64,000 nucleotides of DNA from Ecdyonurus torrentis (lineage: Eukaryota > Arthropoda > Insecta > Ephemeroptera > Heptageniidae), in assembly GCA_949318235.1 (NCBI GenBank), contig OX439137.1:5040641-5104640 (forward strand), written 5' to 3'. The translations under genes and the position numbers were made by a program. The first letter of the stretch is position 1; every line of letters starts with the position of its first letter. Of the stretch, positions 1 through 30,865 are shown in pieces. The notes under the pieces were generated by a model that did no database searches, had not been told where the DNA came from, and was given only the letters and a program-made list of their open reading frames with translations.

Positions 1-103
1 GCTACCACTTCAATTCGGCCTACACGCTTATTTCACACGGCACTAGGAACACTTACTATAATTTTAATCGCAGGGGTCAGTAAAAAAAAAGTATTCATAT
101 ATA

Positions 104-268
<165 letters not shown>

Positions 269-3055
269 GTATGTATGATACTTACAATAAACTTCATAAG
301 TGTATCGAATATTGAACTAAAAAAGAGAAAATCAATAATATAACAATTTCAAGCTATACATCACCTTATACACAATTTTTTAATGAGGGAAACAAATTAT
401 TAAATATTCTTATCAATCCTGAATTGATTGATGTGTAATTTTGTAGTCTGTTTTTTTTGTTCAAGGACTTCTACGCCTTTATTAAACTTACAAATTAAAA
501 TATTTCACATCAATCGATGCAATACAATGCCCCCTTTCATAATATGCAATAAAATCACTCCTTTCCTTTCTCATATGATATGGTTTTAAATTTCAGAATT
601 TTTTTTTAGATAATAAATAATATATGAACAGTAGAACTTAGTACTAAAATGTGACTTTTGTAGTATTTTAATTGTATCGTAACGAGAATTTTTTTTTAAA
701 AATCCTACTTTGAATCGATTGATATACAAATTTTTAATTTTTGAGTTCATTGGGTATTTTTAATTATTTTTTTAAAACCCACCTTTATGCCCACCTTTTA
801 AAGAATGTGTAATAAAATTATATCTCCTTTAAATTTTTTTTATCTTTCTTATTAAAAATTAAAACAAAACAAAAAAAATTGTATACTTAATAATAGGATA
901 TGTATTTTAATGTCAAAGAAAAGAAGGTATATAAACATAAAAGAAGAGAAAGACAAACTTGGTAGAGACCGGATATCCGTATGATTGTATGCTAATCATG
1001 TTCATAATGCAAGTCTGTCACCACTAATAAATAAAATTTATATTAATCATTATTAATTTATTTAATAATTTAAATTGCATATTCCACTTTCATCACTCCA
1101 CTTTACATTTTTAGTTTACCTAGTTTTCAAAGTAGTAAATAGTTTTCAACACTGTAACCTTCATATTAAAGTAAATATATATAGTTTAAACGAGGATAAT
1201 ATGAATCAGCTTATATTAGAATTCAATTAACTTTTACTGCTAAAAAAACTTAACGTAGAAGGTGACCAACTTGGACCGGAAATCGCTAAAAGAATATTTT
1301 CACAATATATATTATATATTTTTTTACATTATTTCCTATAAAAAGAGGATCTAGGTGTGGGCCTCGTCCTTTGAAGCTCCTTAACCTAGTTCCCATCGAG
1401 CGGGCCGAGGCATGGGCTTGAGATTCCAACAGCCACTTTGCCCTCGGTAACAATGGACATGCAACTACGTACAATGAGCTTGCAGAAAAGTGTCCCATCG
1501 CGCCCAGGAGAGGATATCACCCCAATGGAGGTGGTCAATCGACTCGCCTCCTAGCAAAATAGTCACGAAGTTTTAAGTAGTGACAGAGTGCGAGCATCTT
1601 GGCTTCAGTATGAGCCCGGTGCACGCAAAAGACTACCACATCGACGAGTGAGGAGTTATAAAATTAGATAACTGTAATAGTATATTGTAATAAGAAAAAA
1701 ATCGTTATATTTCGTTAAAAGTATTTTGCTTCGTTTTTATATCATAAGAAATTTTCATGCAAAAACATTATAAAAAAAATCGTTGATGCTGACAAGAGGA
1801 CGAGTACGAAGACTGCGACCTGTCTCTCTCCCTGACGTCACTGCGATGTCTGCGGAGACTACGTTGTGCGGGCGGGTCACGATCACGTGACTCACGTCCA
1901 TTTGAAAACCACTTTAGTGGTTGCCGATACACCTGCTGTTGGCTTAAGGATCAAAAGCGAGAGAAGATGCTCTCGTAACCCAAACTTGTGGCGCGCCTTT
2001 CAACCCGGCGGTCATCACTGACCTCAAATCCACTCCTCGTTCTGTGCGAATGAGAGAGTGTGACGGAATAAGTGCATGGCTGGACTTTTTCACACAACGA
2101 TGTTGTCATCTTACATCAGTAAGGGTTATTGACACAACTGTAATATTTATATAGTACATCTCACGTAGCATGCCGCTACCACACAATTACTCGAGTCATA
2201 ATAAAAACTTGATTATATGGCTGTATCGCTGATTGATATTATAATTTTATTTGTAAATAACAAAATTAAACATATAAACTTATATTATATAGTAAAAAAA
2301 AAAAAAAAAAAAAAACTATAGAATTTAAAAATTTATTTTACGTGTTGGAATGTTGTAAATTATAGATGAATCTTTACAAATACATATAAAATATCATTTT
2401 TAATTGTTACTAACAAAGAGAAAAATAAAACATGTACGGTAACTAAAAAACTTCAGTTGCTCAGAAATAGGTGTAAGAACTGTACATCGGTCTCTACGAC
2501 TGAAAAAATAAAAAGGAGATATTTATCACAAATATTATTTTTTTAGGTTGACAATGCTATTTTTACCGTGTAGCTCCCCAAAACAGTTGAGAAATATTGT
2601 ATTGTCCATCATGGTACATAGAAAACGCCCGGGGCCTCGCGTGGCTTACCTGTAGCTAGGGTTTAAAAGCAAAGAGGTGTAAGGTGTGCGTACAGACATT
2701 GTCATTATGAAATTTTATTTCTTCGTAATTTTTTATCAATTAAAATAAAATGCACAATGTAATTATATACTTGCATTTACTATACAGTATTAATACAACA
2801 ATTTTTTTATTACACACTCTGATATACAGAAGATGACAAAAATATGATGGCTTAATCAAACACTAGTATATTGTCTATAAGTATTATACTTTATAATAAT
2901 TCCTATAATACAGATAGTTATACAGTATTATAAATATTTATAATATTATAATTAAATTAAAAAAAAAAGCCTACGATATTTCAATAATGTATAAGTTATA
3001 ATTTAAAATTGTATTTATATTTAAAATATTTTACTTAATTTAAACAATATAAATC
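269..3055. other. Upstream intergenic stretch without a supported gene
   Basis: Mostly AT-rich unique-looking sequence. Two GC-richer islands stand out, about 1255-1640 and 1795-2110. The first contains short frames broken by stops and no recognisable domain; it may be a decayed transposon or a paralogue fragment. A poly-A run lies at about 2293-2315. Nothing here can be called coding. Confidence 0.6.
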
Positions 3056-3057
3056 AG

Positions 3058-3235
3058 TGACCGGAACCGGAACTGATTCCGGTTCTTAAGAATAGCTCCC
3101 AAGAACTGCTTTTAAGAACCGGTTTTTAGGAACAACTTTTGAGAAACGTTTCTAAGAACCGCTTTTGAGAACCGGTTCTTAAGAAACGGTTCTTCTTTTT
3201 AAGAGCTGGTTCTTAAAAACCGTTTGCACTGTTTT
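3058..3235. repeat. Degenerate AAGAACCGGTTCTT palindromic minisatellite
   Basis: Roughly ten diverged copies of AAGAACCGGTTCTT or its half sites stand head to tail (TTCTTAAGAA, AAGAACCGGTTTTT, GAGAACCGGTTCTT). Each unit is nearly self-complementary. Confidence 0.8.
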
Positions 3236-3996
3236 AAGAAAATTGCAAAGAAGGGCAGAAATAACATAACACTATAGCCAAAACAAGATCAGATACTTTT
3301 ATCACCGGATGCATCCGTTTGTCTGAAACTTTTCCCCCCAGATAAACACCAAATTTGTACAGGTAATCAATGTAATAGTGAAGTTAAATCTTGTTTATTT
3401 TTTTTTCTATAACTTATTTAGCATCCAAGAAAAGGGGGTGCTTCCGGGATGCAATATCCTCTCTCTTCTTGTTTTCAGGCAATGATGCAGAGCGCTTACA
3501 TGCTATAGGGATATACGAGGATATACTAGGATCGTACGTACACATATGAAGTAATTAACAGTTTTGTACCCTCATAAACTGGAGAGATTTTAAAAGACAT
3601 TTATTAAATTTCTCAATATAGCAATTTTCCTGCTATTGTAAAAGGGCCTCAAGTGCGTATGTACAAAATATAAATGTTAACATAAACATTTTATTTAAAA
3701 ATAAATTTATGGACAATTATTAATCATATTAACAGCTTTCAATTTTTATGATTATTTCCTTTCCTTAGATAAAAAATATCAATAATAATACAGTGTTTCC
3801 CACTTTACTTGAAAAAGTTTTAATTAATCAATTAAAAAAAAACTATATTACATATTAGATCCTATTTTCATAATATTATTAGAAGAATTGGTAGTAATGA
3901 AGTTTTGAAGCTGGATGGTGAAAGAATGCCTATAAGTAACATTAATTTTCTTTAAAAAAAAATGTTAACTGTTGTTTCAATAATAATAAAAATAAA

Positions 3997-4050
3997 GTAC
4001 ACACATACACACACACAGACACACAGACACACACACAAGCACACACACAA
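3997..4050. repeat. CA-rich simple repeat
   Basis: Imperfect CACA/CAGA run. The paralogous A2 position (18805-18932) carries a longer perfect CA tract followed by TA. Confidence 0.85.
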
Positions 4051-4186
4051 AGATAACATTTTAAGGATTCACTTTTTTTCTGATAAATAAAAATTATTCA
4101 AAGCTCAAGTATACTATAGTTTTAGTTACTTAAATAATAAAATATATAATTTTGCTTTCCATACTATAATTACATACAACATTTAT

Positions 4187-4224
<38 letters not shown>

Positions 4225-4266
4225 AATATATTAATAGAGTTTACCTAAGATCGCATACTAGTAAGC

Positions 4267-4602
4267 TTAAAACCATATACAACATAAAACAGCATGTGGT
4301 TTTCAATGAATAAACACGAAATGGGATCTTCAAAACTGTTGACAAATTTTATCAGAATATTAATGTAGCCCCACTAGAGAGCGTAAATACAGTAAAGTAT
4401 ACCATTTGCGTGACTAATCATGTTTATGACGTCAGAAACATGCAAAAAATTAGTATGTTGTGCGGTTTGCATAAATCGAATATTCTGATTACTGCTACGG
4501 AACTACAGTTGGGTTTTGAGACAAACTAAAGTTATTTATGTAAGTCCCATCAAGTGTTATATGATATAAATACTTATGTTTTTCTCTGGTCTATTCCTTT
4601 AA
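4267..4602 (-). mobile_element. MITE family M1, copy 1, in the A1 upstream region
   Basis: An element of about 336 bases bounded by TTAA. Its right end, reading CTGGTCTATTCCTTTAA, is the inverted family terminus. The A2 paralogue has no element at this point (near 19190), so this insertion postdates or was lost since the A1/A2 duplication. It sits about 265 bases upstream of the A1 TATA box. Confidence 0.85.
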
Positions 4603-4866
4603 ACTGGTATAATAATACAGTTCCTCAGGAACACCTCCGCGAGGTCTGCGTGAATCATTTTTCTTTTTTTGAGCTCAGATAAAAGTTAAGAATTTTAATT
4701 TCAAGTCTCCTAGAAATTCAATATTTATTATTTTAATATTTTTGAACAATAGAGTTAAAATAGATTAAACTGTGAAGAAGAGTTTTCGTTTTTAAAATTC
4801 TGTAATTTTTTATAAATAATAAAAATTAGAATTTGTGTCAAATATAATGTATGCCTTGCAACAATC

Positions 4867-4874
4867 TATAAAAG
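4867..4874 (+). promoter_or_regulatory. A1 TATA box
   Basis: TATAAAAG matches the TATA consensus and lies 137 bases before the A1 ATG. It is conserved exactly in A2 at about 19464. Confidence 0.6.
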
Positions 4875-4882
4875 TAATTTAA

Positions 4883-4890
4883 TGACGTCA
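4883..4890. promoter_or_regulatory. A1 CRE-like TGACGTCA site
   Basis: A perfect 8-base CRE palindrome 121 bases before the A1 ATG, conserved at the same distance in A2 (19480-19487). CREs bind CREB/ATF bZIP factors in animals; a role here is inferred. Confidence 0.55.
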
Positions 4891-4896
4891 GAATGA

Positions 4897-4930
4897 GGAT
4901 GTTTGCGTTTTCATATCCTTTATCGTCTAT
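4897..4930 (+). promoter_or_regulatory. Array-wide 5' motif, A1 copy
   Basis: Contains TTTGCGTTTTCATATCCTT, 107 bases before the start codon. The same motif precedes A2, B1 and B2 at nearly the same distance although the A and B flanks are otherwise diverged. It could lie at the transcription start or in the 5' UTR. Confidence 0.6.
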
Positions 4931-5003
4931 GAACAAGGAATTGTATTTTTTTTTATTTGTAAGAATCAAGAACAGAATATGAGAGCCAAACTTTAGTTCA
5001 GAC

Positions 5004-13611
<8,608 letters not shown>

Positions 13612-13619
13612 TATTATAA

Positions 13620-13625
13620 TAATAA
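13620..13625 (+). terminator. A1 candidate polyadenylation signal
   Basis: AATAAA nine bases after the stop codon. It is very close to the stop, so a later signal may be the one used. Confidence 0.35.
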
Positions 13626-13940
13626 ATAATAAGGTAACGAAACGAGCCTAAATGGTATATATATTATGTTATTTTGCCTCTAAATAACTATTGATAATCT
13701 TGTTGCTATTAAAAAATTTATTATAATGATATATTATTATAGAGTTCTATATTTATTGTAACTAAATAATATAATATTTCTTACTTAAATAACTAAAAAA
13801 AAAAATGAAATTCATGTATATTTTAGTGGTATAAATTTCTTTTTGTTTTAATTTAGATGATTTTTAAACGTAGTAAAATTAATCTCATATACATATAAAT
13901 CTTAATATATAATCTTAATCTTATATATATATATATATAT

Positions 13941-14762
13941 GGGGCGGATCCAGGAATTTCGTTGGGGGGGGGGCGATCTCCCAGGAAAATAGCCTTGAAG
14001 GACTGGGGGGGGGGGGGGGTTAGCGCCGCATGCAAAAAAAATTATTTTGCCACACCCCTTTTTGGAAAAATATGCAAAAGTAGTATCATTATAAAAAAAA
14101 TTTCTAAAATTGTAAAAAAAGTAATTTGCTAGATTTTTTTTATCAGCAAAAAAAAAAAAATAATAATAATAATGTAGACAAAATAATTTCTGAAATATTT
14201 TCTAATCTCTTTGCAAAATTATTTAATGTTATTTGATTAAAAAAAAGTTACCTGAAAAAAAATTATGCAAAATATAAATAAATTATTAATATACCCATAA
14301 TTATGTATTATGTATTATTGTATTATTTTTTTTGTAAATTAATTTACTAAAAATTGTTTTGCACTTTTAAAACTAATAGTAATAATATTATAATAAATGT
14401 AAAACATAACTTATATTTGAATGTAAAAATATTTGAGATAAAACTTATAAAATTTGCAAAAAAGTATTTTAGTTATCGCGAGAAAAATATTTCATGGATG
14501 GCCAAGTTATGATTGAACTATCTGGTATACTATACCCTGATCACATGACAACTATAGGGGTCAGGGGATATTAGACAGACTATTTTGTGTTATATTCAGG
14601 ATTCAAACAAAATTATCCAAAATGTTGCGCCGAAGGCGCAAATTTTTTTTTTTTTTTGTATGGACCAATTTTTTTCAACAACTTTGGCTCATTTTTTCCA
14701 CCCACGTGGGCCGTTTGGGGGGGGGGGCGGTCGCCCTAACCGCCTCCCCCCTGTATCCGCCC

Positions 14763-14765
<3 letters not shown>
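13941..14765. mobile_element. hAT-like non-autonomous element
   Basis: The left end GGGGCGGATCCAGG and the right end CCTGTATCCGCCCCTGA are inverted copies of a terminus seen in animal hAT/Zaphod-like elements (recognised from memory). It sits in a TA microsatellite, so target duplication cannot be judged. No transposase frame is seen. G-rich runs lie inside both ends. Confidence 0.6.

Positions 14766-14827
<62 letters not shown>
14766..14827. repeat. (TA)n tract
   Basis: About 30 TA units next to the hAT-like element, probably its insertion target. Confidence 0.95.
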
Positions 14828-14829
<2 letters not shown>

Positions 14830-15432
14830 CTCTGACACTCTGTTTAAAAAAAGGTAAAAATTTGTTAAGATGTAAGTAAAAAAAAGTGTAACTATCTTTA
14901 TATTTTGTTAATATAATAGATTTTTAAAAAGAAGTTTCAACTTAAAATAAACCAATATGGTTTTTAATATAATTGTGACACAAATTTAAAAAAAAAAAAT
15001 GGCTCAATAATTAGATTTTCATTGAAGTTTAAAAAAATGCAAAGGCGTAAAAATAAGATTCCATACGACCTATAGACAACATTACATTAGAGTAAATGGT
15101 TCTAGATAAAATATTAGGCTTTTCTTTTTTTAGGGACTGCATATTGCCCTTTAAAACTAATTTTTAGGTGTGATTATTGATCATAATGATCATTAACGAA
15201 ATTTTTTTTTTTTTTTTTTTTGCTACTCAATAATTAAAATAGTTACCAGCTTTTATTGCACCTAATCATGTTAACAAAAACTTAATCCAAATATTTAAAG
15301 TTACAGTAGCAATGAAAATTCTTATTGTATAATATAGAATTTGCTCTTAATTTTTTAAATAATTCATATTGATGTATATATTATTTATGCTATTAATAAT
15401 TTCTTTTATTTATATATATATATATATAAATT

Positions 15433-16490
15433 ACGCTGGTCACGCGTCTAAATATAGTAATCGCAAAAAATAATTATAATAATATTCTCGTGATTGGTGT
15501 ATTTTGCACCTTTCACGCTAGTCACGAGTGGTGTGTAAGCATTGGTCAAGGTATTTCTATAGACAGGTAATCCAAAGAGAATATCGTTATTCAATTTTCT
15601 GTTGCCTTTAATTTTATTTTATCCTGGAATTTATATTTTGTTGCCCATTTGATCAATGTAATTTGGACCCGCAATACACGTTTCCAGCTGACCAGTACTT
15701 TTCAGCGGGAATCGTCTTTGGATTACATAAGTTATCTACTTACAATAGCATTGCTAACATAGACCGTGAAATACGGTATGCAACAATACACACACAGTAT
15801 TATTCACACTGATCAATATTATAAAGATTCAATTTAATTTATAGTTTGTCCTATGTGCAACCAAGAAGAAAATTTTGTACATTTATTTCAATGTCCAGTC
15901 ACTGCTGAATTTAGAAATAAATTATTGGCAAATTTTTATTATACCATCTTTGAAAATAACTTTTAAACTTATAACGATAAAAATGTGTTGGAAAACTTAG
16001 GTTTATATTTAAATAAAATTCGTAACCTAAGAAATTAAAAGTTGAACATTCCTCGTGTTCAACCTTTATAATTCTGCTCTAAAAAAGAAAACAAAACTAA
16101 AATTATTATAGTAAGGGTATGCTTTTTATTTTTATATATATATTTTACTTCATATGTTATATTTAAAAAAAAAAGTGTCTGTTCTATTTTACTTCGCACA
16201 CTTGATTTGGTGCGGTGGTTGTAACTTTATTGCAGCTGTTTAAAAAAAATAATAAAAAACAGTATAGTATTTTTTCTTGTACTTTTATAATATAATTTGG
16301 GGTTGAGACGGCCGATGGTTTAATAACTTGTACCTTACCATGTATTATGTATAATGCTTGACAGTAAAACTGAAATTGAAATTGAAAGTGAAATTGAAAA
16401 AAAAAAATTGAAAAAAATATTATAATAGAGTATACACCACTCGCAAAAATATTTACATTGTCTTTGCTGCATTTAGACGCGACCAGTGCA
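15433..16490. mobile_element. Inverted-repeat element with CACGCGTCTAAAT ends, interrupted by a LINE
   Basis: The left end CGCTGGTCACGCGTCTAAAT and the inverted right end match over about 40 bases with a few mismatches. A second copy in the B1 3' flank (49338-50084) has the same ends but different inner sequence. A remnant lies at about 31519-31600 behind A2. The common position shows that the three gene 3' flanks are paralogous. Confidence 0.7.
15600..16415 (+). mobile_element. 5'-truncated LINE 3' end
   Basis: At 15844-15966 a frame reads CPMCNQEENFVHLFQCP, the C-x2-C-x7-H-x3-C zinc-binding motif found at the C-terminus of many LINE reverse transcriptases, and ends at TAA. About 400 bases of 3' UTR follow, with a tail of GAAATT units and poly-A. 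No upstream reverse transcriptase is readable. Confidence 0.6.
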
Positions 16491-17069
16491 ACATTATTTA
16501 TAAAATATGAATATTATTTAAGTATCTAAATTAATAAATATGAATTTTCTTCAGAATAAAAATAATATTTAAATATATATATCTTATATTATACTATTCA
16601 TTTTATTATATTTTAAATGAACAAAAGAAATATTAAACTGTATGGTTTTTATTTATCCTTTGTTATAAATGTAAATATAGCAATATATAAACATGAAAAA
16701 AGCTTTTTGTTTCTTTTTACACAATATCTTCCATAATATTAACTATATAACTGTACAGTATATATAACTATTAACTACATTAACTGATTTCCAAACTTAA
16801 TTTTGAATTTAGAACTTCAGAAAAAAAATTAAATTAATTAATCTTAACGATTTTTAAGAAATCAAAATAGATAAAGAAACTAAATATATAATTGTTAATT
16901 TGTAAACAATTCTTAACATCTAAAATCGCATAAAATATAGATTTTATTTATACATGTCATTATTATTCTTTTAACTTAACACATTTTGTATTTCTCTAAG
17001 TGACAATATAGTTAATAAATAAACAATAAACATAATCTCTATTTAAAAATATTAAATTTAGCTCTTTAT

Positions 17070-17414
17070 TTAAAGGAATTGACCAGAAAAAAACATAAGC
17101 ATTTATTATCTCAAAACACTTGATGAGACTTACATAAATAACTTTGGTTTGTCTCAAAAACCAACAGTAGCCCCGTAGCAGTGATTAGAATATTTGATTT
17201 ATGCAACCCGCACAACATATTCATACTAATATTGGCATGTTTCTGATGTCATAAACATGAATTTTCACTTAAATTGCATATTTTACAGTATTTTCACGCT
17301 CTCTCGTGGGGCTACATTAACATTCTGGTAATAATTTTCAACAGTTTTGAAGATCCCATTTCGTGTTTAGTCAATAAAAAGCACATGTTCTTTTATGTGG
17401 TCTATGGCTTTTAA
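17070..17414 (+). mobile_element. MITE M1, copy 2
   Basis: TTAA-bounded, 345 bases. Begins TTAAAGGAATTGACCAG and ends TGGTCTATGGCTTTTAA. Landmarks include CATGTTTCTGATGTCATAA and CACGCTCTCTCGTGGGGC. Confidence 0.88.
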
Positions 17415-17492
17415 CATAACATAAAATTGTGTCATACAGTTTTCTTCAATGCTAACAGTTTTGAGACATTAAAAAAAGTAAAATCTTCTTCA

Positions 17493-17949
17493 TTAATGAG
17501 GAAGGTGAATTTTTTAACCCCCACTTTTTACGACATTTTTGAAACAAGCGTTAAAAAATTTTGAGTCGCTATTCTTTCTTAAAACGATTGGAGCATGGGA
17601 AGTATTTTTAACTAATTTTTGAAAATCGTCCTAAAAAAACTGACGTCATCAATGGGGCATTTATTTCGGAAAGTATTGACCGTCGAAGGTTCAGTAGCCA
17701 GTTTTTTGAAATCCTGAGAACGAGCTGATTTCATTAAACTGGTTACTGAACCTCGAACGATTAGTATTTGCCGAGAAAAAAGTGGAATGATGGTGTCAGA
17801 GTCTTTTTAGGTCGATTTTCAAAAATTAATTAAAAATACTTGGCATGCTCCAATCATCCTAAGAAAAAATAACGCCTCAAAAATTTTTAAAGCTCTTTCC
17901 AAAAATATCATAAACTTAACAAAAAATTTCAATTCACCTTCCTCATTAA
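17493..17949. mobile_element. Foldback element with TTAATGAGGAAGGTGAATT ends
   Basis: Arms of over 100 bases pair from TTAATGAGGAAGG to CCTTCCTCATTAA, with a second inverted repeat around GGTTCAGTA/TACTGAACC in the centre. The homologous B1 flank (about 51185) lacks it, giving an empty site. Confidence 0.82.
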
Positions 17950-18804
17950 ACTAAATAATCGTCTTTATTTCAAAAAGTATAGAAAACAATGTACATCTCT
18001 ATTTGCAGTGTATTATACTGGCACAAATTTAAACTTAAATAAATTATTAGGCACATTTTAATTATATTTTTTATATACTCACATGAACTATATACTTTAT
18101 AGCTAAAACATGATCAGATATTTTTTCCACCGTATGCATCCGTTTGTCTGAAACTTTTTCCCCACATAAACACCAAAGCTTTACAGGTGATCAATGTAAT
18201 AGTGAAGTTAATTCGTGTTTAATTTTATTTCTATAACTTAATTAGCATCCAAGAAAAGGGGGTGCTTCCGGGTTGTAATAACCTCTCTTCTTGTTTTCAG
18301 GCAATGGTGTAGAGCCCTTAACTGATATAGGGATATACGGATATAGGGATATACACATATGAAGTAATTTAAAAAATTTGTACCCTCATAAACTGGGGAG
18401 AATTCAAGATACATGTATTAATTTTCTGAATATAACAAATGTCCTGCTATTGTCAAAAGGCCTCAAGTGCTAATGTACAAAATATTAATGTTACCATATA
18501 CATTGTATTTAAAAATAAATTTATATACAATTATTAAACATATTAACAGCTTTCAATTTTTATGATTACTTCCTTTCTTTAGATAAAAAAATTAATAATG
18601 ATACAGTGTTTTCCAATTTACTTGAAAAGTTTTAATTAATTAAAAAAAATACTATGCTACATATAATATTAGATCCTATTTTGATAATACTATTAGAAGA
18701 ATTAATAGTAATGAAGTTTTTAAGCTGGGTGTTGGCAGGATGCTAATAAGTAAAATTATTTCTCTTTAAAAAAATACTGTTGTTTCAATAATATTAAAAA
18801 TAAA

Positions 18805-18935
<131 letters not shown>

Positions 18936-19463
18936 TATGTATGTATGTATGTATATATTATATGTTATATACTTATATATATAAAAGAAAAATATTTTAA
19001 GGATGGATTCACTTTGTTTCTCATAAAAAAATTATTCATAGCGCGAGAGCGCAAGTATACTATACTTTTATTTACTTAAATAATAAAAATATATAATTTT
19101 ACTTTCCATTATTACATACAAAATCTCTAAAATGTTTATTTTTATTTTAGAAAATAGATTAATAGAGTTCACATAAGAACGCATAATGGTTAGCATAAAT
19201 TGGCATAATAATACAGTTCTACAGGAACACCTCCGCGAGGTCTGCGTGAATCATTTTTATCTTTTTGAGCTCAGATGAAAGTTAATAATTTTAATTTCAA
19301 GTCTCTTAGAAATTCAATATGAATTTATTTTAATATTTTTGAACAATAGAGTTAAAATAGATTTAACTGTGAAGATGATTTTTTGTTTTTAAAATTCTGT
19401 AATTTTTTATAAATAATAAAAATTAGAATTTGTGTCAAATATAATGTATGCCTTGCAACAATC

Positions 19464-19471
19464 TATAAAAG
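19464..19471 (+). promoter_or_regulatory. A2 TATA box
   Basis: TATAAAAG, at the same distance from the ATG as in A1. Confidence 0.6.
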
Positions 19472-19479
19472 TAATTTAA

Positions 19480-19487
19480 TGACGTCA
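19480..19487. promoter_or_regulatory. A2 CRE-like TGACGTCA site
   Basis: Perfect CRE palindrome 121 bases before the ATG, exactly as in A1. Confidence 0.55.
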
Positions 19488-19493
19488 GAATGA

Positions 19494-19527
19494 GGATGTT
19501 TGCGTTTTCATATCCTTTATCGTCTAT
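19494..19527 (+). promoter_or_regulatory. Array-wide 5' motif, A2 copy
   Basis: TTTGCGTTTTCATATCCTT, with the motif start 107 bases before the ATG, identical to A1. Confidence 0.6.
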
Positions 19528-19600
19528 GAACAAGGAATTGTATTTTTTTTTATTTGTAAGAATCAAGAACAGAATATGAGAGCCAAACTTTAGTTCAGAC

Positions 19601-29700
<10,100 letters not shown>

Positions 29701-29814
29701 TTTTTTTCTTTCAAATATAACACATAAAATGAGCAAAATTGTATCGTAACTTCTGAAATTTTAATTTTTTAAATTTCAAAGGATTTTTACAATTATTTTG
29801 TAGTTTCTAATAAA

Positions 29815-29820
29815 AATAAA
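29815..29820 (+). terminator. A2 polyadenylation signal
   Basis: AATAAA 115 bases after the stop. Confidence 0.6.
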
Positions 29821-30864
29821 GTTATTTATAAAGATATATTATTGAATTTTGAACTTTTTATACCATTTTTTCTTACTTAAATATCGAAAGTAAAAAAGAA
29901 AGATTTATATTTTTAAAATATTGCTTATATTTTATGATTTAGATGAGTTTAGAACGTAACAAGTTGTTGTTTTCTTATATTTTTTACTATATAAAAGAAA
30001 GTTAGAATTTTGTTCAGATATAACTACAATAAATTCTTTTAACTAAATCTTAAATTTGTACTGTTGGTATAAGTATAGATAAATAAAAATAAATTCAATA
30101 TTGAAACTTACAAAGGTAGTTGTTGATATTATTGTGTCAAAAATATTTAATAATTTTTTTAATGCAACGTTTAAAATATACAAAGTCGTAAGAATAGGTG
30201 TAGATAACAATAAAATAGAGTAAATAGTTCTAGGTAAAAGATTAGGATATTTCTATTATAGGGGCCGCATATCGCAATGTGAAAATAGATCTGAGACGTG
30301 CATTATTTATTTTTAATGTAAACAAGTCACTTATGAGCAGTTTTGTAGTCGCTAACGTAAAATCGTTAAGGTTAAGTTATCTACGTTAATACCAACTTGG
30401 AAATATGTTTTACAGTGTATCTGATTATTTAGCAGTTAATAATGTTAAATATAATTGATCCTAAATAGGACATAACTTGCTATAAATTTAATTGTGTTTT
30501 GTTGTATGTATGATGTGTTTTGACTTGACTTATTCTAATCTGTAAAGACATATGGAACGTAATAAAATCTTATATCTTTTAACTATAACGTTAACTGGTT
30601 ATTTCTTTAATATAGATTTCTATAATACGAGTCTCAAGTTACTGATAATACTCGTATAATAATACCAAATTATATATTAAATGACATTAATTTAATTTGA
30701 CTTGCTTCTTGGCATCCATATCATATTCGTCTACTTGTCAGTCAGTCAGTTTTTTTTTTTTTTTTTTTTTTTTTTAACTATTTACCACTCAATAATTTCA
30801 ATAACTAGCAGCTTTAATTGCCCTAAATTAGGTTTACAGAATTCTCAATCCAAATATATGGATG
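29821..30864. other. A2 3' flank, paralogous to the A1 and B1 3' flanks
   Basis: Shares with 13850-15250 and 47990-49170 the blocks TTTAGATGA, AGAGTAAATRGTTCTAGRTA and the GGGACTGCATATTGCCC-like text. A poly-T run is at about 30751-30775. No gene. Confidence 0.6.
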
Positions 30865-30865
30865 C

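Larger units (their letters stand above)
3266..5003 (+). promoter_or_regulatory. A1 upstream region, paralogous to the A2 upstream region
   Basis: This stretch aligns by eye with 18096-19600 in front of A2. Shared landmarks include GATGCATCCGTTTGTCTG, the block around 4618-4665 containing CACCTCCGCGAGGTCTGCG, and an almost identical run of about 400 bases just before the start codon. The copies differ by a MITE present only here (4267-4602), and the A2 side carries a longer CA/TA tract. The near identity next to the ATG suggests recent duplication, gene conversion or constraint on the promoter. Confidence 0.7.

Noticed and set aside
1286..1498. Minus-strand frame of 70 residues in a GC-rich island
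   Set aside because: No domain, no splice context, and the end is AT-rich filler; GC-rich sequence lowers stop frequency.
13853..14879. Frames around the G-rich and TA-rich parts behind A1
   Set aside because: They read the hAT-like element ends and a TA tract; no conserved domain.
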